A DNA stretch of 64,000 bases from positions 2,608,545 to 2,672,544 of the forward strand of contig NC_088790.1 of assembly GCF_949628265.1 (NCBI RefSeq), given 5' to 3'. This document shows, in pieces, positions 10,832 to 23,600 of the stretch. The stretch's first letter is position 1, and each line of letters starts with the position of its first letter. A program made the translations under genes and the position numbers. Source of the DNA: Cloeon dipterum. Taxonomy: Eukaryota > Arthropoda > Insecta > Ephemeroptera > Baetidae. The notes beneath the pieces were generated by a model that was not told the origin of the DNA, made no database searches, and worked only from the letters and a program-made list of their open reading frames with translations.

Positions 10832-12332
10832 ACCCAAATAAATCTGAAAAGTTCCAAAGCAACGAACCTAATAATTCGTAGTGATGCACTAAGCTTCTTA
10901 GTGTTGTTGCCTTCTTTTACTAAAATATCAATATTTCTTAATACTTAAACGACGGAAGAATTTAATATATATTATGCATGTTCAATAAATTGCAAACTTG
11001 GAAATCAACAAGGTTAGACAATGCTATCACCCGCAGCGAATCTTCGATGAAATAAATAGAGCAAAGTAGACATCACCAAATGTTTTTGACTATCGATATA
11101 AATCGATATATATCGTCTGAAAAAATATCGACGTTAAAATATCGTCCTATATAACCTATGTTAAGCCACAAAAAAACATCGATAAAAATCGATAAATATC
11201 GTCAGAAAAAATATCGATATTAAAAATCGATTTTTATTTGGCCATGTCTAGAGCAAAGATCTTTTGTTTCTGCGTTCACCACGTTTGAGGTGGTAGGCTG
11301 TTCTCGGCAGTTAGCTCCTCGTCTGCCGCAAACAGCCCGCTCATTGACAGAGCCCGAGATTTACGTTACGATGAATATATGGTTTCAAAGCAATGAACTA
11401 TCCAATAAATTGAGTTTTTAGGGAGCTATTCGACTTCGACGCTGCTCTTTTTCATTTTTTTTTATTTTCCTACGATATGTATTTCATATAAATTAATTGT
11501 ACACAGCGAGTTACAAAGATCGATGTATATTATATTATTTCCTGAATTTTTAAGTCTATGCAAACCTTAACACTCATAAATAATGACGAGTTTTCTTCCA
11601 ACAAGATGAAGCAAAAAGTTGGTTTTTCTTGTCCCCTCGTTCGCCATGCTCGGCTGTTGACGTGTTGACCACTCGGTAGCCGCGCAAACAGCTCGCTCAG
11701 ATGGATCGTCGCTACATGGCAGGTCCTTCGAGCTCCGTTGCGCGGCTGTGGCGCTGCTGACGTGATGCTCTCTATCACCTGTTTCCCGCTCAACCGTCGC
11801 TCCCAAAGCGCTTTCCAACGGTCGTGATTGAGCAAAATACATAAAATTCTTAACTTACAGACTTACTGCGGAACAAAATACGTCTTATCGTGTAATAGGA
11901 CTGACTGACGGTCTAAAATAATTGAATTTTATTCTGAAAATGGTTTCATTTTCATCAACAATGCTGGTTGAGCAAAGCAACATAAGTACTTGCCACATGT
12001 CATTAAAATTCATAGTAATTTCAGTTAGCCAGGAATGACGAAATATCCAATAATGCGTAGTCAAAATGTCGGACATTCCTAGAGCTACAGGAAGTTTGTC
12101 AACGTTCCTAATAATTCTGGAGCGAAATATCAGCGTCGAAAGAATACTGCGTAGATTAATCTAATCAGCTGCGAAGCTAATTACGTTAAAGGGAGATAAG
12201 CTTGCGATAATTTATGCCGCCGTGAAAGAATAGTATTCGCAGCGTGATCAAATGAAAGCGACCAGGTCATTTTAGTTATTTATCGAGGACCAAGGTAGTA
12301 TTGCTTTGTACTGTAACGAGAATAATTTGGGT
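10832..12332. other. H2B-H3 spacer with TATCGATA-rich tandem repeat and H2B-flank homology
   Basis: No protein gene is supported. At 11091-11143 and 11178-11230 lie two copies, 87 bp apart, of a block rich in ATCGATA words (one exact TATCGATA at 11091). The part near 11270-11415 is a diverged copy of the spacer at 9470-9610. The open frames on the minus strand at about 11530-11840 lack family signals. Confidence 0.5.
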
Positions 12333-12348
12333 GGCCCTGAAAAGGGCC
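12333..12348 (-). terminator. H3 3' stem-loop
   Basis: On the minus strand GGCCCTTTTCAGGGCC followed by ACCC, 25 bases after the H3 stop. Confidence 0.95.
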
Positions 12349-12373
12349 GATTTGTGGCGCGAAGCTCTTCGGC

Positions 12374-13307
<934 letters not shown>

Positions 13308-13336
13308 GCTACCTTCACCCCAGCTTGGCACAAATC

Positions 13337-13352
13337 GGCCCTTTTCAGGGCC
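13337..13352 (+). terminator. H4 3' stem-loop
   Basis: GGCCCTTTTCAGGGCC followed by ACCCAAATTC, 30 bases after the H4 stop. Confidence 0.95.
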
Positions 13353-13689
13353 ACCCAAATTCTTCTCGTTTGGTCACTAAGCAATAACTTAATAATACAT
13401 CTATATCACTTACAAATATATATACCTATGATGTATTGATTAGTGGTTGTGATCCATAATATGTCATCCATGAATATAAATAATATATGTATTTGTTAAT
13501 GGGCAGGGGTGTCTGGAAGCTGCATGCAGCTATCAAATACATGAATTTGGGTTCCTCATTCCAGTATCTTAGGGGAAAAGCTCTGATTGGCTCGGAGCTC
13601 TGCGCGGACGCCGCGGACGTAAGCTCAAACTCAAGTATTGTGCTGTTGCGTATGCTACAAAGTTCTTGCGGGGAAAATAAGAACTGAGA

Positions 13690-13915
13690 CAACGTGTGCT
13701 TTGTATCACGTGACTCTTACGGACCAATCAGAGCGCGTTTTAAGGGAAGGGTAGGGACTTGTTATGAGGCACGTTTAGAAACCTCGTAAGGCTCATGTAG
13801 TATGTAGGTGTGTGTGTCTCAGTCGGCTGCGAGTGTGAGTGTTGTCCACGTGGTTTTCATAAGCGTCTGGAATTTCACTGCAAAATTGTAAATCGACCAC
13901 TACAACTGGTAAGAA
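13690..13915 (+). promoter_or_regulatory. Possible promoter and first exon between H4 and H1
   Basis: A CCAAT box in ACCAATCAGAGCGCG near 13722 and TTTTAAGG near 13738 precede a GT-rich stretch that ends in CTACAACTG|GTAAGAAAC, a good splice donor near 13910. No downstream coding exon was found. It could be the start of a non-coding RNA or a histone-type promoter relic. Confidence 0.25.
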
Positions 13916-14730
13916 ACTAATTGTAATACTTAGTGATTAGGATTAAATTAAAAATAAATATTTTTAATTTTCTACTGTTTTTAGAAAGTTTTTATTACAA
14001 GTAAGTGTTTGCCTTTCATTAAAAAACCAATGTTATATTATAATATCCGGCCTGAAATTTTCTCGTTCTGTGCGGTAAATGCTCCAAGATCCATTTTTTG
14101 AATTAATTGATATTAAATGTGCAACAATGAAAAAAATTAAAGATAGTTATTTTATTGAAAAATCGGCGTAATGTTTGTGTGTTTCAATTTGACTTATTTG
14201 TAAATACTCATGATGTTAAAGTAGCTTTATTACTGTACTGATGTATAAATGCAAATAAACTATCTAATCTAACACTCCAATTCGAAAAGTGTTTTTAGAG
14301 TACCTAGATTTTTTTTTGATTTTTTTAATGAGCCACGAATCTTTAATTTTTTATTGAAAGAGTGTAACACCTATATGGACCATTGGTCCAGAAAATTGAT
14401 GAAATTTTCAGTTTAAATTTCCAGCTGATAAGCAAAACTATATCAATTAACTTTTAAGAGAAAAAATTCTTCGAATATAAATTAAATTAAGTGCAAGAGC
14501 AACTCAGATAATTGTAAGTTTGATATCGTGTCAGTTTGACCGAAAATTACTCACAAGGGAACCCTGGGTACGGAATACTCGCCGCCAATTTTTGGTATTA
14601 AGTGCAGTATGAAACGAGCACCAATTAAAATTCTTCTATCTAGCATAGTTTACGAATAACAGAGCTGCAAAGATTTTCTAAGTGTCTACGTGCTGTGGTA
14701 AAACCATTAAGTATTATATCGAAAGGTCCG

Positions 14731-14880
14731 AAAATGTTTGGTTTTTAAAAATCTGGGAATTTTTTAAAAGAACTGGTACGTACTTTGAAACATTTCGGAA
14801 ATTTTTAAAGACATTAATTTTTAATTACTTTACGTTACTTTTTGAAAATTGCTCGGATTTTTAAAAACCAAACATTTTTG
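14731..14880. repeat. Inverted repeat, about 150 bp
   Basis: AAAATGTTTGGTTTTTAAA at the left is mirrored by TTTAAAAACCAAACATTTTT at the right. The centre contains GGTACGTACT. The arms are near-perfect for about 30 bp and then decay. Confidence 0.7.
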
Positions 14881-15041
14881 GAATCTGTACTTCACGCCGA
14901 TTCCAAAAATGTGCATTTGACTATTTTCGCACCCTTTCGATAATCTTTTGGTTCTTCCAAGTGGAGGTTTTGAAAGTTAAACAGAAATGTTTGACATCCT
15001 CCATCAAATTTCAAAGCTGACCGTAAGTTTCCGAAGAGTTT

Positions 15042-15311
15042 CATATGGAGCGTCCGTGAGCAAGCTAAGAAGTTCAGCATCCACTGGCAGGTGGCAGGTC
15101 GATAGCTTTTTTCAGCAAAACAGGCCGTCTTGGAGTTTGTTGCCTGTTACGCCCACGACAAACTCCGACACACGCCCCTCTTCGCCTCCCTCTGAACGTG
15201 GGCGTAACAGGCAACAAACTCTAGACGTCCTCTGATTGGCTGAAAAAGCTTTCGACCTGCCACCTGCCAGTGCATGCTGAACGTCTTAGCTTGCTCACGG
15301 ACGCTCTATGT
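15042..15311. repeat. Long palindrome, about 270 bp, inside the histone cluster
   Basis: The left arm (GAGCGTCCGTGAGCAAGCTA, then CACTGGCAGGTGGCAGGTCG, AGCTTTTTTCAGC, GAGTTTGTTGCCTGTTACGC) is mirrored in order by the right arm (GCGTAACAGGCAACAAACTC, GCTGAAAAAGCT, CGACCTGCCACCTGCCAGTG, TAGCTTGCTCACGGACGCTC). The arms are over 100 bp with few mismatches and a short centre. It probably is a young foldback or MITE insertion. Confidence 0.85.
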
Positions 15312-15777
15312 GAGTGTGCAGCTAAATCGACCAATCATGGAGCGTGAATTGTGACAAAATTCTTAGAAATTAAGAGGACCGTGACTCCCTGCTTGATTTA
15401 CCATTATTAGTGAGGAAATTCAGAACTAATCATTTTGCAATTAGTTGCAGAACATGCCAGCAGTTCCCGCGCAATTTGCTATACTGGGGCAGCCAATCAG
15501 CGTCGAATATTTTTCGAGGAGCATATTTCCCATTAAAAGCGGAGAATCCTTGCTTAAATTCAATTACCTTTTCATGTGTTTATTTGATTAAAGGATTTCA
15601 TACCTTTAAGGTATAGCATAGATGCCTGGAAAGGAACGAGTTAGAGCGATTAATCACAGAGGAACTTAAAAATGAGCACCTACATACCGTAACCACCCAA
15701 GGAATGAGACTGAGTGGAATGAACTATTAAAAATGAGTTTTTGAATTGCTTTCGGGCTTTACACAAAAAGATTTGGT

Positions 15778-15793
15778 AGCCCTGAAAAGGGCT
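15778..15793 (-). terminator. H1 3' stem-loop
   Basis: On the minus strand AGCCCTTTTCAGGGCT followed by ACC. It is a one-base-pair variant of the core-histone stem-loop, with the outer pair changed from G-C to A-T. Confidence 0.9.
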
Positions 15794-15827
15794 GGTTGGG
15801 TGAAACCCAGAAGATGAAGTTGTAGAC

Positions 15828-16472
15828 TTAGGCCTTTTTGGCGGCAGCCTTCTTAGGGGCAGCCTTCTTCGCGGCGGGCTTCTTGGCAGCGACCTTCTTA
15901 GCCTTAGGGGTCTTGGGCTTGGCGGCGGCGGCCTTCGGCTTCTTTTCCTTCTTTGGCGACTTCGTCTTCTTCAAGGCAGCGGGCTTCTTTGCGACCTTCT
16001 TCTCGGCCACGGCCTTCTTGGGCTTGGCGACTTTCTTCACTCCAGTGGCTTTCTTTGGCTTGGCAACTTCTTTTTTGACTTTCTTCTCGCTTACAGGCTT
16101 CTTGGGCTTGACCACCTTCTCCTTCTGAGGGGCGGCGGCGGTGGCGCTCAACTTGAAGGAGCCGGATGCACCCTTACCCTTGGTCTGCACCAACTTTCCG
16201 TCGGTGACGGCAGACTTCAGGTACTTACGGATGAAGGGTGCGAGCTTCTCGGCGTCGATCTTGTAAGTAGCAGCAATATACTTCTTGATCGCCTGCAGAG
16301 AGGAACCTCCACGTTCTTTCAGGTTCTTGATGGCTGCGTTGACCATCTGGGCCGTCGGAGGGTGCGCGGGAACAACCTTCTTGGCGCCAGCGGCCTTTGG
16401 GGCCTTTGGCTTTTTAGCCTTGGTGGGGCTCGCAGGAGCGGGAGTGGCGGCGGGTACAGCGGTGTCGGCCAT
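15828..16472 (-). CDS. H1: Linker histone H1
   Basis: A single exon encoding 214 residues. It has an alanine/proline-rich N-terminal arm ([20 protein letters not shown]), a winged-helix H15 globular domain at about 43-115 ([12 protein letters not shown] ... [12 protein letters not shown]) and a long lysine/alanine/proline C-terminal tail with SPKK and KPKK repeats. It binds linker DNA at the nucleosome dyad. The start is the ATG at 16472, since in-frame codons before it lack an ATG. It is stem-loop-ended like the core histones. Confidence 0.96.
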   Translation of the reverse strand: MADTAVPAATPAPASPTKAKKPKAPKAAGAKKVVPAHPPTAQMVNAAIKNLKERGGSSLQAIKKYIAATYKIDAEKLAPFIRKYLKSAVTDGKLVQTKGKGASGSFKLSATAAAPQKEKVVKPKKPVSEKKVKKEVAKPKKATGVKKVAKPKKAVAEKKVAKKPAALKKTKSPKKEKKPKAAAAKPKTPKAKKVAAKKPAAKKAAPKKAAAKKA

Positions 16473-16640
16473 GGCGGTTTTGAAGCTGAAGGGCAACTAA
16501 TGTCAGCTTATAGTTCACACTTGGATTTATACTCTGCTAGGGAGCCGGCGTGTTAAAAATAACCACGCCTATTTGCGCATGCGCGCTGGTGTTCAGAACA
16601 CTAAAATTGTGCGACCTCACGGCAAAAGCGTCCCGTGACT
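16473..16640 (-). promoter_or_regulatory. H1 promoter
   Basis: AGTATAAA on the minus strand at 16526-16533 lies about 55 bases before the H1 start codon. A GCGCATGCGCGC word near 16574 resembles NRF-type GC palindromes. Confidence 0.6.
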
Positions 16641-19600
16641 GCATCCAACTAGTGAATCTTCGCTGACTTTGCCGGCTTGCCACGGCCCACCGGTGGGCCG
16701 TGAAGGGCCCAACGCGATTTTAATGGATGCAGACTGATATTTGCTATCAGGTAATATGAATTTCGAAGCAATTGTAAAGGGAATTTCGGGTTTAAATGGG
16801 GTGAAAATAGGGGGAAAATGGAAAAAAATACATTTTTCTGCTAAAACAATTACTTACATTCCAATTTTTTCCATAATCTCGGCTTTTATTCGGTATTTTT
16901 TTCATTCCCGATTGTAGTCCGGTTTCTCAGCTACGATTAGAGACCAAACTTGGCCGGATATTCCGAAAATTACGGTTGTTTCTTGGGTTGAAGGCAATTT
17001 TTCTCGAACACGACGTCTGGGTAGGAATGCTGTATACGCATTGATGGTTTCGATCAAATTGGCATTTCAACCTTTTAGTGTATTCCAACCAAGATTTTGT
17101 TTACATTTGACTATTCCAGATGGTTACAGTGAAGAAATACAACTTGGAATGATTAATAAAAAGCATTAAATTTGCACTGGCTTACAGAAATCGTCCGCAC
17201 ACAAATTGTGATTTTATACCCACACCCAAAACTATTCTCTGCGCGTGCTGTCGCGTTTCTTTATTACTAAGAGAACCATCGTTGTTTGCTTTACAAATCG
17301 TATTATTTTGTTCAGCAGATTTTTAAAATGTAAAATGAGCAGAAAATGATGCTGCAAGCACAGTTTACCTACTCTGATGTTACTTTATTTTCGTCAACGT
17401 TTTCCTGAGGGCTACTTATAGTCATCCCTTACTGAAACAATTTTATATTCGTGACTGTATTTTCAGAATTAAAGTATTTGCACAAGAAGTTAAACACGTA
17501 AACTGTTGAGTTTTTCGCATTTTGTTAGCGAATCTCGCCTCTCGAGACATGAATTTGCTGGAATTGAGCTCTAGATTACCTGCTGAATCTAAACACGCCT
17601 GTCGCCGATAGCGCGACTACCTCCTCCTACTAGAGCGTATCCCAAGACAAGAAACCGGAAACCGGAATCTTGTCCTGTTCCGGTTTTTCGCACGGAACCG
17701 GAAATATTTCATCCAGAACAGTACCGGACAGGATTTTTATTTATCAAATAATGTTCCAGTTTTTTCCATTTTCTAATAATAAATAATAATAATAAATATG
17801 GCCGAAATATTGCAAAAAAGAGAGCAAAAATGTCTTAATTTTCAGAGTGGTGTTAATTTTAATTTTCGTGAAATTCCACTTCAAATTTTTTTAAAATAAA
17901 CATGAAATTTTTCGAAATTTTTGGTTCTTTGATCCTCCAAATCTTTGGTTCCAACCATCAGAATTGCAACAACTACCCACCGTTAGACTCGTCTTGGCTT
18001 CCACTAACTTAGCCAAATTAAGTGTTAAGGGGGTGCTTTATCAAATCCTCTTTCAAACCCCATTGCTTCAATTTTGATGGTAAAAATTTTATCAGGTTAC
18101 GTCTGGGATTAAAAATATTTTGAACTAACCAAAGTTCAATCTAAATAAACACCCCATCCCTTCTTTCAAACTTAAAAAGAAAAATATTTTTAAATTATGT
18201 GCAGTGTAGGATTGTTCCGAAAAAATGCGGGTTTTAGCGAACTCCAAACCGAAGACTGAAACTGAAAACCGGAATCCGGTCCTTTTCCGGTTTTTCACAC
18301 GGAACCGGAAATATTTTAACCGGAACCAGACCGGACAAGATCTCCTAGTAGCTGAAACAAGAACCGGAATAACTTTTTTCCGGAATTGGAAAGACAAGAT
18401 TGGAAAATCTGTTCTTGAATACGCTCTCGCTCTACTCCCTTGGGCTCGCTCCAGCCGCGCGCGGAGAAAAACAGAAACATACCACCCATAATCAGCCAGA
18501 TTATTTAGTCTTGAAAATACAGCTGTGGCAAACAAACTCAGGAATTCTTCGGGGGTGTCCCAGAATTCCCATATAATAGCGCAGCGAGATTTATGATTTA
18601 TTCTGCCTCAACTCATTCGAAGCAGAATAATAAATGGCAGACGTATTATTCCGGAATCTCCAAAGTTAAAGGGGACGAATCTTCTTAAAACACAAATTTT
18701 ACAATTTCGTCTGGACCCCCTAATCGGCAAAACTGTATATAGTTTAATTTCAATTCCACAAACAAAAATCGGATATTTTGGAAAATATGGTTAACCTAGA
18801 ACCTAGTCTGGTCTCCAAAAAATATGATCGTGATATATTATATATTTTAACATGCATCTATACGCACTGGAAAAGCTGGCCCAGCGGATAAAGGCAATTT
18901 AAATAGCTAATACCGTAAGGCGGGTAGGAGTTGCAATTGGAGATCAGACTAGCTCAATTATATTGGTCAACAGGAGTGACGCGCTGATGTGGGTCTGAGT
19001 TCGAGACGGGACAAACAGATTCAGAAAGGGATGTGAAATTCTTCAAGTACATAATCGGAAATTATTGTAACCTATAACTGGGAATTTTTTATTTTTCTAG
19101 CCTCGCTTTACTTAGCAACATTAAAATTCTATAATGCAAAATACATTTTCAGTTGTTGCATCTAAATCAATTCTAAAACCGCCTACTATAATCACCTAAA
19201 AAATCTAAATATTAAAATTCGGTTCTTATATTTAAATGTATATGAGGCAATTTACATATTCTGAACGAGGAAATCATCCGTTAAATAATTTTATCGCTTA
19301 ATTCTAGCACCCGATCTAAAATTAACAATGATTTAAACTGTAACATAAATTTTCATTTTTATATCCACTCTCGCGTATTTAGAGAAATCTCATTTTAAAA
19401 CATTTATATAAAGTTTTAAGACAAAGCAAAAAATAATGATTTTTGTTAATTGGAGAAAAAATATACCACGACCACGCGCGCGCAGCAATTATTGGTATGT
19501 ATACAATTTTTAAAAGGAATATTTGGTCGCAGGGGAAGGGTTACCAAATAATAATTATTTTTTAGACAGACTGGTTTAATTCACCAACAGGACTGTAACA

Positions 19601-20380
19601 CAACTCAATAAATTACAATTAAATTAATAGTTTTGACATTAACGACACTTATTACCCCAAATTCTTTGGGTCGTATGCGTCTGTTACTCTGACTTGCCAA
19701 TTGAAGAATGGAACAATTTTGAATATTCATTATAACAATATCAGGAACAACAATAGTGATTTGTAATTATTACGGCAAACAAAATAATATAAATTCGGAA
19801 CAAATACTAACAATCATGTCAAACGTACGCTATATAAATAAAAGTGAGGAAATTAATAAAAACCACCAGTAGATATATTAATTATGATCTTGTTCCGATT
19901 TTGTTAATATAATTATTATTAAATTATTAGTAAATGGCTACGTTAACCAAATACAACTTTTGCAAAATCTCATTATTATATTATTATATATAATATGCAT
20001 AATATGATCCAATTAATACGATACGATATATCTTGATATGACGTTATTTTAAAATAATAATTATGCTACCCCTTGAAGTCTTAATGCAATAAATTCTTTT
20101 GCGGTTGTGATAGAATTGGAAATTAAATCAGACATCATAAATCTTAATTTTAAATTAGACCGATATGGTTTCGTGCCTTGAAACCTTGCGCACACCCCCA
20201 TGATTTCGTATTGTTAGTCGCCCCTCCGCATGAAAACAACTCCCCACCGAACAAAACAACAATAACGATAGTAGCTATCCTATATTGATTGTCATTTTCT
20301 GTCATTTCATGTTATTATTATTTTTTGTGTTCCGCGTTAGAAGAGGAATTTTATTATTTTCCATTTTTGAAAAGCCGCAG
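16641..20380. other. Repeat-rich spacer between histone cluster and ORP gene
   Basis: No coding exon is supported. It holds a perfect 22-bp palindrome at 16681-16702 and two GGAACCGGAAATATTT-type repeat blocks (17645-17740, 18235-18410). A diverged piece of the KIF17-intron foldback family lies at about 17925-18130, and a tRNA-like SINE candidate at 18875-19030. The rest is long AT-rich sequence. Confidence 0.5.
18875..19030 (+). mobile_element. Candidate tRNA-derived SINE
   Basis: A TGGCCCAGCGGATAA word (A-box-like, 18877) and a GAGTTCGAGAC word (B-box-like, 18997) lie in the same orientation. Their spacing (about 120 bp) is larger than in a tRNA, so there is an insertion or the match is fortuitous. 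A similar shorter pair occurs at 49460-49505. Confidence 0.3.
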
Positions 20381-20675
20381 CGCTAGCAGAGCGACACGCC
20401 CCCCTCCCGATTGCCGTCAGCTCGGCACAGCTGTCTGTCAATTTCAGGCCGCATCCATAAGCAAACGAAAACGAAACGGGACAACTTTTCTGAAAAACAA
20501 ATTACGTCTGACCTTTAAACCACCACCTGAAGCGAGGTTGAGGCGTCTTGGTCCGCCTCTGTGCTGAGGTTTGCTTGAATTCTCCTATTTCAGCCGAGCT
20601 TAAGGCGATAATCGACACTCTTCATTTTGCGTCTTTTCGCAGTCGGGTGGGTCAATTGTTCATCAGCCATCAGCC

Positions 20676-23600
20676 ATGTCCGTGGACAAGCTGCGGCAAC
20701 AATTCCGCGGACAGCTTTACAAGTACACGAACGTCGTGAAGGGTTGGCAGTACAGGTGGTTCATTCTCGACCCTGAAAGAGGCATTCTCGACTATTATGT
20801 GGTGAGTACATTTTGTTATTGTTTTCCTAGGATTTCGGAACAATTTATTCATAATTGAAATTCAAACTTTCATTTAGTTACTTTTGTGTTAAATTTGGAA
20901 ATTTTATTGAAATTCTGCTCAGAAGGAAGAGCAAAAAATCTTTCCAAGTCGGAGCACAGTATTAATTTTCTCAAAATTAAAGTGACTCTTGGTTAAATTG
21001 GGATAATTTTCTAAAATTTAAATGTACCTGACAATAAACCCACCCATAATTTCTCGTCATTGAGATCGATTTGAAAAAATATTACCCTCTCAAAAATCAA
21101 AATAGTATTTTTTGAAATTTTGCCATTCAGTTTTCGGGCTTCTCGAGTGGACTACTGAAGAAGTTTAAATTAAATTTGAACGGTTCTGCCCTGAGATAAT
21201 TTTGTATTATTTGTTAACAATAATATTTTTTATAGTATTTTTTTTATTTTTATCTCGCTGTTGAAAAACATAACCGTCAAACAGGTCGATATGATTTTGC
21301 CAATAAATTTTTAAATGTCCATCGATTCTTGAGGGTAAAATTAGGGTTTGCAGTTGAATCCCCCGGTCGACCAATCAGGAAAGGGAGAGTTTGTCCCGAT
21401 CTTGGGCCAGCACAAGGCCAAATCAGAAAATGATCGCTCCCTTCTCTCTGATTGATCGTTCTTGCATTCCAATAGGCGTCCTTGCAAACGTTCAGTAGGT
21501 GTTCTTGCACGTGAAGGAGTTCTTGCATTTATATTAGGTGTTTTTGTACGTTATAAAGGCGTTCTTGCAAGTTAAAAAGGTGTTCTTGCAACTTAAGTTA
21601 GCATTATTGCAAGTACAAAGATGACCTTGCACGTTAAATTGATTTTATTCCCGCCCAAAGTCCAACTTTTAAGATTGCCAAAGGTGTGCCTACTTGGGGC
21701 CCGGCACGTACTTTGTCACTTTTTGCGTTTTTTCCCCCCGACAGCGAGTACAATTTTTGACCGAGTGATCTGGACCCTCAGTGACGATTGGCAATTGGCA
21801 CTGTCAATTTATTTTTCCAGATTGACCCGCAACAGCAGCCGAGCCGAAAGCAGCGACCGCGGGGCTCGGTGCACTTGGCCTCCGCCGTGATTTGCCCGAG
21901 CGACGAAGACTCGAGCACCTTCACCCTAAACTCGGCCTCGGGGGAAATCTTCAAGCTGCAGGCCATCGACGCCAGGGAACGGCAAGAATGGGTGAATCGG
22001 CTCAGGGCTGTCGCCGAGATGCACACAATGGCCATTGCTCAGGTTTGTATTAAATTTGTTATTTTAATCGTGGAACTTGAATTGTGGAGTTGTTCGTTCA
22101 GAGCAATCCTCCCCTTCCACCTCGCGAGCACCACTCACTGGGCACAACGCCTCAGGGGCCGCTGGTGCATTGCTCCTTGGCAGTGCTGGACGCGCTCTGC
22201 TCTGCCAGGGACAATTTGCAAAAGGCTGAGATGAAAAACCAGGGACTTGCATGCCTCATCGATGACCTGCCGTCGAGTGAGTACCTAAATTTTGATTTGA
22301 TTTGTATTTTGAGCTTGAAAATGAGTTTTGAAAATCAAAATCCAGGATTTTAGCTGCAATCGTCAAATTTTGAATTTTCTTGCTCTTTTATCATGTGCCA
22401 CGCCTTCTTTTATTACCACAAATTAAAAAGAACAGAGTTCTTAGTAAAAACTTTAACATTTTCAAAATTCCCGCGCTTGCTTGCCACGCCCCCTGACTAA
22501 ATTTTTTCTGTGACACGCCCCAATTTCGAAATTCCCGCTATAAGTGTTTTAATCCAGTTTGTGCCACGTGCCACGCCCCTTTTCGAAAATTCTATCGAGT
22601 ACCACGGCTCCATTTCAAAAATTTATGCGAATTACCTGTGAAACCGTTTATATCTCACCCATATCACGCCTTCTTTTTCAATTTTTGGGTAACCGCGCCC
22701 CATTTCAAAATTCCCACTACTTAATCTTACGATATTCCCGCGGTTTGTGACACGTGCCACGCCCTATTTTGAAATTCTTGCGATTTCCCCGCGCTCATAT
22801 CATAGAAATTGAATTGCTATCGAGTTCATGGAATTGACAAAAAGGTTTTAATTTTTTGTGAACTTGTGTTGCGCAGGTGGCGCAGTTACCAACCTGGACC
22901 CTGAGCTGCTGATGCTGAAGGCGACGTCGCAGGCCACGATCCTCTGCCTGAGCCAGTGCCTGTCCATTTTGCAGCAGCAGCAGATCGTGGCGCCAGCCGT
23001 GCCGCTGCCGAGGCCCAAAAAGACTCCTTTGCACTACATTCCGCCGCAGCCGAGCGACCTCGCGGACAAAAAGAGGTAAAATTCGTACCGAGAATCAGTC
23101 GCTTTTCGTTGTGAAGAGAAATTTTGACCGTCGGTGCTGTTGGTTTGTTTGGGACAGGGGTAAAGGCTCGGACATTCCTCACAGACTTAGAGATAGTCCA
23201 TCGAGCTCAGCAGATTCCGATTAGCAACCAGCACCAATTTTAAATTTTCGCTTTAGCTCCTGTTCATGTTGCAAGAAGGTACAGTGTCCAATGACAAAAC
23301 TCTTCTCTGTAGCCGCCTCCTCGTGTTCGTTACGTTTTGTGGCTTAACTCTTCTCTCATTATCACGCAAACATCAGCATGTGGTTCAATTTTTACATCTC
23401 TCCCTGCTCCCTCAGTGACGAAAGCCGTGAACTTCTTTCGTTCTTTTTAGACCCAGCAGGCTGCTGTAGGATTTTGGCTCTGGTTTTAATTTTGGCTCAT
23501 TATTGAGACGCTTTCCAATTAATAGAGGTTATACAGCGCTGCATGCTGCAAGGCTTTTATTAGAAATATAGGAGCTTGATTCATCTTTTAGCAGGGGATG

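Larger units (their letters stand above)
13916..15777. other. H4-H1 spacer with two inverted repeats
   Basis: No gene is supported. Two palindromes lie here (14731-14880 and 15042-15311, listed separately). The 3' portion of a non-LTR-like tail (AAATAAACTATCTAATCTAA) lies near 14252. Confidence 0.45.

Noticed and set aside
18125-18535. Open frames on both strands
   Set aside because: They run through GGAACCGGAAAT-type repeat and show no domain or splice support.
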